Origin: Chloroflexota bacterium | Lineage (GTDB): Bacteria > Chloroflexota > Dormibacteria > Dormibacterales > Dormibacteraceae | Assembly: GCA_005880175.1 (NCBI GenBank) | Contig: VBJR01000258.1 | Location: forward strand, 1 to 9,943 | Direction of reading: 5' to 3' | DNA length: 9,943 nucleotides | Shown: in pieces, positions 6,344-9,943 of the stretch | How the letters are laid out: each line of letters starts with the position of its first letter | Numbering within the stretch: position 1 is the stretch's first letter | Position numbers and translations under genes: made by a program | The notes under the pieces: model-generated | Seen by the model: the letters and a program-made list of their open reading frames with translations, nothing else | Database searches by the model: none | What the model was told of the DNA's origin: nothing

Positions 6344-6943
6344 ATGGCGAAGATCGGCCCGCTGGCGGTCGCGGTGCTGGGACTCCTCGCGGAGCAGCCC
6401 AGGCACCCCTACGACATCGCCTGCACCATGCAGCAGCGCCACATGCACGAGCACATCAAGCTCAGCCTGGGCACCCTGTACCACATCGTGGAGCAGCTCC
6501 AGCGGCTCGGCTGGATCCGCCCCACCGAGACGGCGCGGGAGGGCCGGCGCCCGGAGCGGACCATCTACGAGCTCACGCCGGAGGGCCACCGCCATCTCCT
6601 CGATCGCGTCCGGCAGCTGGTCGCCGAGCCGACGCGCGAGTACAGCGCGTTCGAGGCCGGCCTGACGTTCATGCACCAGCTCCCCCGGGATGAGGCGGTC
6701 GCACTGCTCCGCCGCCGGGCCGATGCCCTGCGCGAGCAGGTCGACCTCTGGGCCTACGCCCTGGAGCGGCTGCGCGACCGCGGCCTCGGCCGGCTGGCCC
6801 TCATCGAGGCGGAGATGGTGCAGGACACGCGACGGTTCCAGCGGGACTGGGCGCTGCGCGTCGCGGACGAGATCGAGAGCGGAACGCTCGAGTGGGCGGT
6901 GCACTGCCCCGCCCGCTCCGACAACACGGAGGTGACCCGATGA
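6344..6943 (+). CDS. PadR family transcriptional regulator
   Basis: This 199-residue regulator has the PadR winged helix at residues 5-85: PLAVAVLGLLAEQPRHPYDI, the recognition region KLSLGTLYHIVEQLQRLGWI, and the wing RPERTIYELTPEGHRHL. The C-terminal half (about 100-190) is an arginine- and leucine-rich helical region of the Vir_act_alpha_C type used for dimerisation and ligand binding. PadR proteins usually repress a neighbouring exporter until a toxic ligand binds. Here the gene overlaps the DHA2 exporter by four bases (ATGA). ATG 6344 is chosen because the conserved fold starts at once; the upstream GGA is only a weak ribosome-binding site. It is divergent from the hydrolase operon across 41 bases holding a near-palindrome, so it may control both units. 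Confidence 0.92.
   Translation: MAKIGPLAVAVLGLLAEQPRHPYDIACTMQQRHMHEHIKLSLGTLYHIVEQLQRLGWIRPTETAREGRRPERTIYELTPEGHRHLLDRVRQLVAEPTREYSAFEAGLTFMHQLPRDEAVALLRRRADALREQVDLWAYALERLRDRGLGRLALIEAEMVQDTRRFQRDWALRVADEIESGTLEWAVHCPARSDNTEVTR
6928..6935 (+). promoter_or_regulatory. Strong Shine-Dalgarno site deciding the MFS start
   Basis: GGAGGTGA lies inside the last codons of the PadR gene, with seven bases between GGAGG and ATG 6940. It fixes the exporter start at 6940 rather than at the in-frame GTG at 6892. It is one of the few textbook ribosome-binding sites in this window. Confidence 0.8.
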
Positions 6944-8512
6944 CCGAGACAGGCAGGAACCCGTGGGCGGTGCTGGTCGTCCTGTGCCTCGGGTTCTTCA
7001 TGGTGCTGCTCGACATCACCATCGTGAACATCGCGATCCCGAACATGGTGGACGGCCTGAACGCCAGCCTCGACCAGGTGCTGTGGGTCCTCAACGCCTA
7101 CACGCTGACCTATGCCGTCCTGCTGATCACGGCGGGCCGGCTCGGCGACCGCTTCGGCCAGCGCACGCTGTTCGCGGCCGGCCTCGCGGTCTTCACACTG
7201 GCCTCGGCCGCGTGCGGCCTGGCCCAGAACCCCGACCAGCTGATCGCCGCCCGGGTCGTGCAGGGCGTCGGCGGCGCGCTGCTGACGCCGCAGACGCTGG
7301 CCATCCTGACCGCGATCTTCCCGTCCGAGCGGCGCGGCGCGGCATTCGGCGTCTGGGGCGGCATCGCGGGCCTCGCCACGATCGCCGGGCCCGTGCTGGG
7401 CGGCATCCTGACGACGTACCTCGAGTGGCGGTGGATCTTCTACGTCAACGTCCCGATCGGCATCGCCGCGCTGGTCGCCACGTTCCTGGTCATCCCCGAC
7501 CTGCGGCCCGGGCGCGCCGCCGCGGTCGAGCCGGTCGGCGTCCTGCTGGCCTCGGCGGGCCTGCTGGCGATCACGTTCGGCCTGATCGAGGGCCAGCGCT
7601 ACGACTGGGGCACCGTCACCACCGTGTCCGGCGTCGCGATCACGATCCCGGCCATCATCGGCGCTGGCGTGGTGCTCCTCGTCCTCTTCTTCCTGTGGGA
7701 CGCGCGGCGGCCGACGCCGCTGGTGCCGCTGACGCTGTTTCGCGAGCGCAACTTCTCGCTGATGAACTGGGTCGGGGCGACGGTGAACTTCGGAATGGTC
7801 GGCCTGTTCCTGCCGCTGACGATCTACCTGCAGTCGGCGCTGCCGGCTCGCCGACCGGGTGGGCGGCAAGTACATCCTGCTGGTCGGGCTCACGCTGTTC
7901 GCGGCGGGCATGGGCTGGATCGACTGGCGGGCGGACGTCGACTCGACGTGGCTGACGTTCCTGCCCGGCCTGGTCGTGGGCGGCGTGGGCCTCGGGTGCA
8001 CGTTCGCGCCGCTGGCCACGGTGGCCATGCGCAACATCCGGCCCCAGCTGGCCGGGGCGGCGTCCGGCGTCCTGAACACGACCCGCCAGGTCGGCGGCGC
8101 GGTCGGCAGCGCGATCGTGGGCGCGGTGCTCCAGAACCGGCTGGCCGTGGCGCTCCACGACCAGGCGGTGACGTACGCGGCCCAGCTGCCGCGCGACCTG
8201 CCGCAGGAGTTCCGGCAGCGGTTCGTGGACGGCTTCAGCAGCGCGGCGAGCGCCGGGTTCGAGGTGGGCACGAGCAGCAGCTCGGCGGCCGGCCGCATCC
8301 CGGGCGTGCCGCCGCAGATCGCGGACCAGATCGCCGCCCTCGCGCACGACGTCTTCGCCCACGCGTTCGTCGACGCGATGCGGCCGACCCTGCTGGTGCC
8401 GGTGGTCGTGCTGGCGGTCGGGGCGGTCAGCTGCCTGGCGATCAAGCGCCGGGCCCGGCCGCGGGCCCTGCCAGCGGAGCCCCCGGCCGAGCGCCTCGCG
8501 GCGAACCAGTAA
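6940..8512 (+). pseudogene. DHA2 (EmrB/QacA) family MFS drug exporter, internally deleted and frameshifted
   Basis: The product is a 14-helix proton-coupled exporter of the inner membrane. The first 301 residues are intact in one frame: LLDITIVNIAIPNM with Asp25 in helix 1, motif A GRLGDRFGQR (66-75), an antiporter motif C around GGIAGLATIAGPVLGG, and helices continuing to LTIYLQSAL. At 7842-7844 the frame changes. The sequence resumes as RLADRVGGKYILLVGLTLFAAG and runs 222 residues to the TAA at 8512, including AAGVLNTTRQ-type family sequence (here AASGVLNTTRQVGGA). The segment normally between these (a helix usually reading GLTLAPMSL and so on) is missing, about 26 codons. The rest gives about 549 residues if restored, near the family norm. 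ATG 6940 overlaps the PadR stop and has an excellent ribosome-binding site. It is either decayed or misassembled. Confidence 0.88.
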
Positions 8513-8526
8513 GCGGCCCCGGAGCT

Positions 8527-8559
8527 CGAATCGGCTAGCCCTGATGGCTAGCCGATTCG
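8527..8559. terminator. Perfect 14-bp-stem palindrome between the exporter and the toxin-antitoxin pair
   Basis: CGAATCGGCTAGCC (8527-8540) and GGCTAGCCGATTCG (8546-8559) pair perfectly around the loop CTGAT. It starts 14 bases after the exporter stop, and its core is the GCTAGCCC motif seen at 1093-1328. A short T-containing tail (TATCCTCCT) follows but no real U-run. It most likely terminates the PadR-exporter unit in both directions. Because it abuts the antitoxin promoter, it could also be the operator that the ribbon-helix-helix antitoxin binds. Confidence 0.6.
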
Positions 8560-8575
8560 TATCCTCCTGGTGATG
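8560..8575 (+). promoter_or_regulatory. Candidate leaderless promoter of the toxin-antitoxin operon
   Basis: TATCCT (8560-8565) matches four of six -10 bases, and transcription would start at 8572-8573, on ATG 8573. No Shine-Dalgarno sequence precedes the gene, which supports a leaderless transcript. No good -35 is visible; that region is occupied by the palindrome. Confidence 0.35.
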
Positions 8576-8866
8576 ACCGAACGCCCTCGGACCACAATGA
8601 TGCGCGTCAGCCGGCGTGCCCGCGAGGACGCAGAGGCGCTCGCGGCCGCCACTGGCAAGCCGATGAGCGTCGTGGTCGAGGAGGCCCTCGCCATGCTGCG
8701 CAAGGCGGCCTATTGGCAGCAGTTCAGGGATGGCATCCGGCGCCTGGAGGCGGATTCGGCCGCCCAGGTCGCCGAGCGGTCGGACCTGGAGCTGTACGAG
8801 GGCACGCTTGCGGACGGCCTCGAGGACGAGGAGCCGTACCCGCATCCAGGTGGCCGATCGCGGTGA
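8573..8866 (+). CDS. Ribbon-helix-helix (CopG/Arc-type) antitoxin
   Basis: This is a 97-residue protein. Residues 7-50 form the ribbon-helix-helix DNA-binding fold: a short strand TTMMRVSR, helix A REDAEALAAATGK, and helix B MSVVVEEALAMLRKAA. The C-terminal half is acidic (DLELYEGTLADGLEDEEPY) and probably unfolded, as expected for the tail that wraps the toxin. The gene overlaps the MazF-like gene by four bases (GTGA) and precedes it, the standard antitoxin-first order. ATG 8573 is chosen because it sits on the predicted transcription start; GTG 8570 is one codon upstream. It probably represses its own operon through the adjacent palindrome. Confidence 0.82.
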   Translation: MTERPRTTMMRVSRRAREDAEALAAATGKPMSVVVEEALAMLRKAAYWQQFRDGIRRLEADSAAQVAERSDLELYEGTLADGLEDEEPYPHPGGRSR

Positions 8867-9219
8867 GCGTGCGGCCGAGGCGGGCCGACGTCTGGTGGAC
8901 CGAGTTCGGGACTCCCGTCGGTGCGGGGCAGGCGGCCGGTCAGCGGCCCAGCGTCGTGATCAGCAGTGACGACTTCCACGGCACGGGAGCGCCCCTCGTC
9001 TTCGTCGTTCCCGTGACGACGAGCCAGCGGCACTACCTGAGCAGAGTGGCCATCGCCCCTGGTCGGTCGGGCCTCCGGCAGCCCAGCTGGGCGGCGGTGG
9101 AGCACACGAGGAGCGTCTCGACGGTGCGCCTGCTCGAACACCTGGGGTCGGTCAGCGACGGCGTCATGGACCAGATCTTCGGCTCCCTGAGCTGGCTCCT
9201 CGACCTGGATCCGCGCTGA
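8863..9219 (+). CDS. MazF/PemK family endoribonuclease toxin
   Basis: This is a 118-residue mRNA interferase that cleaves single-stranded RNA at short motifs to arrest translation. Family features run in order: RRADVWWTEFGTPVG at the start, GQRPSVVISSDDFH (the conserved arginine after the glycine), VFVVPVTTSQR (catalytic-site threonines), a strand RVAIAPGRSGLRQPSW, and the signature VEHTRSVSTVRL. Length matches the family. GTG 8863 is the start: it overlaps the antitoxin stop (GTGA), and AGGTGG sits nine bases upstream. The longer frame reaching back to 8713 is a shadow of the antitoxin gene. RNA target specificity cannot be read. It is unlikely to be expressed without the antitoxin. Confidence 0.88.
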   Translation: MSVRPRRADVWWTEFGTPVGAGQAAGQRPSVVISSDDFHGTGAPLVFVVPVTTSQRHYLSRVAIAPGRSGLRQPSWAAVEHTRSVSTVRLLEHLGSVSDGVMDQIFGSLSWLLDLDPR

Positions 9220-9240
9220 CCTCTGGGCTGGCGTCGCGCG

Positions 9241-9302
9241 ATTACACACTCTTAACAGCGTGTGCAGCAACCGAGGGCGCGGCGGGCGTGTAATTCCTGG
9301 CG
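9241..9302 (+). promoter_or_regulatory. Candidate ECF-type promoter and inverted repeats before the sigma factor gene
   Basis: GCAAC (9267-9271) and CGTGTAA (9287-9293), 15 bases apart, resemble an ECF promoter's AAC -35 and CGT -10, which would allow autoregulation. ATTACAC (9241-9247) and GTGTAAT (9288-9294) are a perfect inverted pair, and CACAC/GTGTG (9245-9249 with 9260-9264) forms a smaller one. TTAACA at 9252-9257 looks like a housekeeping -35, but no -10 lies at the right distance. No Shine-Dalgarno precedes ATG 9303. Confidence 0.35.
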
Positions 9303-9860
9303 ATGCAGGCTGACCAGGCCCTGGCGGCCCTTCGCGCGCAGGCCCCGGACGACTCGGACGTCGACGGGCTGGCCCGCGCCGCCCGAGGGGGCGACCTGGA
9401 CGCGTTCGAGGCCCTGGTCCGCCAGTACCAGCGGCGGGTCTACGCGCTCGCCTATCAGCACCTGCGCGACACCGACGAGGCCCAGGACCTGGCCCAGGAG
9501 GTCTTCGTCCGCCTGTACCGGAACCTCGACCGCTACGACCCCGAGCGGCCGTTCCAGCCCTGGTTCTGGCGCCTGGCCGCGAACGTGGCCGCGACGTACC
9601 GCAGGCACCGCCCGGCCGCCGCCCTGGAGCTGCCCGACGTCGCCTCGGCGGCCGGGGCCGGCTCCGAGGACGCCCTGCCGCTGGAGCGGGCGCTGGCGGA
9701 CCTGAGCGACGACCTCCGCCTGCCCGTGCTCCTCCACTACTACCTGGACCAGCCGCTGGACGAGATCGCGCTCGCCATGGGCCTGTCCCTGAGCGCCGTC
9801 AAGTCCCGCCTGCACCGCGCCCGGGCGCTCCTGCGCCGGCTGCTGGTCGAGGAGGACTGA
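9303..9860 (+). CDS. ECF (sigma-70 family, RpoE-like) sigma factor
   Basis: This 185-residue protein directs RNA polymerase to a stress or envelope regulon. Region 2 spans about residues 25-95: FEALVRQYQRRVYALAYQHL, DEAQDLAQEVFVRLYRNL and RPFQPWFWRLAANVAATYRR. After a linker, region 4 (about 125-180) reads LADLSDDLRLPVLLHYYLDQPLDEIA with the helix-turn-helix AMGLSLSAVKSRLHRARALL. Length is normal. ATG 9303 is the only sensible start. The next gene begins one base after its stop and looks like an anti-sigma factor, the usual partner that holds the sigma inactive until signalled. Confidence 0.93.
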   Translation: MQADQALAALRAQAPDDSDVDGLARAARGGDLDAFEALVRQYQRRVYALAYQHLRDTDEAQDLAQEVFVRLYRNLDRYDPERPFQPWFWRLAANVAATYRRHRPAAALELPDVASAAGAGSEDALPLERALADLSDDLRLPVLLHYYLDQPLDEIALAMGLSLSAVKSRLHRARALLRRLLVEED

Positions 9861-9861
9861 G

Positions 9862-9943
9862 GTGGCCGCGATCTGCATCCAGGTCCGGGCCCAGCTCGAG
9901 GCGCTGATCGACGGCGAGGTCGACGACGCCGGCGCCACCCGGC
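9862..9943 (+). CDS. Probable anti-sigma factor (zinc-finger type), start only
   Basis: Only 27 codons are visible before the right edge. They start at GTG 9862, preceded by AGGAGG (9850-9855) six bases upstream. The protein begins with an early cysteine and the run LEALIDGEVDDAGA, which resembles the L-x2-x-DGEL segment at the start of zinc-finger (ZAS/HC2) anti-sigma factors; the expected His-x3-Cys-x2-Cys lies beyond the window. The position, one base after an ECF sigma gene, supports the call. Confidence 0.6.
   Translation, partial: MAAICIQVRAQLEALIDGEVDDAGATR

Noticed and set aside
4899..6665. 588-codon plus-strand open frame crossing the divergent promoter
   Set aside because: It is a shadow of the hydrolase and of PadR in a wrong frame, and includes the intergenic region.
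4205..7862. Programmed frameshifting at the two breaks
   Set aside because: No slippery heptamer or stimulatory structure is seen, and both sites also lack conserved sequence, which frameshifting would not explain.
6754..8445. 563-codon minus-strand open frame
   Set aside because: It is antisense to the exporter; the product is Arg/Gln/Asp-rich with no membrane or catalytic pattern.
1..9943. tRNA, rRNA, riboswitch or CRISPR array
   Set aside because: No TTCG-arm/cloverleaf, conserved rRNA blocks or regularly spaced repeats were seen on either strand.

Overview
The window is very GC-rich bacterial DNA (about 70% or more by eye). Genes are tightly packed, many start with GTG, and stop/start overlaps of 1 or 4 bases (GTGA, ATGA, TGATG) are common. 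Several transcription units appear to start leaderless, with a -10-like hexamer ending six bases before the start codon. This fits a high-GC actinobacterium (for example a Thermoleophilia-like lineage) or a GC-rich Chloroflexota, but nothing here fixes the taxon. No rRNA, tRNA, CRISPR array or transposase was seen.

Layout. Positions 1-669 hold two coupled minus-strand genes: one cut by the left edge, then a small membrane-anchored protein. A small universal-stress-protein-like gene runs the other way from 682 to 1071. Positions 1072-1323, between convergent genes, are dense in secondary structure. They include a 153-bp imperfect hairpin (1093-1245) bounded by GGGCTAGC/GCTAGCCC, and two smaller hairpins.

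From 6302 down to 1324 lies a four-gene minus-strand operon with every junction overlapping. In transcription order it encodes an alpha/beta-hydrolase fused to a DinB-type domain, a LarA-like (lactate racemase family) protein, an M29 aminopeptidase, and a LivK-type substrate-binding lipoprotein. The set suggests uptake and breakdown of a small amide, ester or peptide-like compound; the substrate cannot be read from the sequence. Divergently, 6344-8512 encodes a PadR-type repressor coupled to a 14-TM DHA2 drug exporter. A 19-bp near-palindrome in the short divergent region is a candidate PadR operator.

After a 14-bp-stem palindrome (8527-8559) comes a ribbon-helix-helix antitoxin / MazF toxin pair (8573-9219). 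An ECF sigma factor (9303-9860) follows, then the first codons of a probable anti-sigma factor cut by the right edge.

Two anomalies stand out. The LarA-like gene and the MFS gene each lack a conserved stretch of roughly 25-30 codons and change frame at the gap; either real decay or a shared assembly artefact could explain this. Separately, every CTAG I found lies within GCTAGC in intergenic hairpins, which points to a recurrent terminator or repeat family in this genome.
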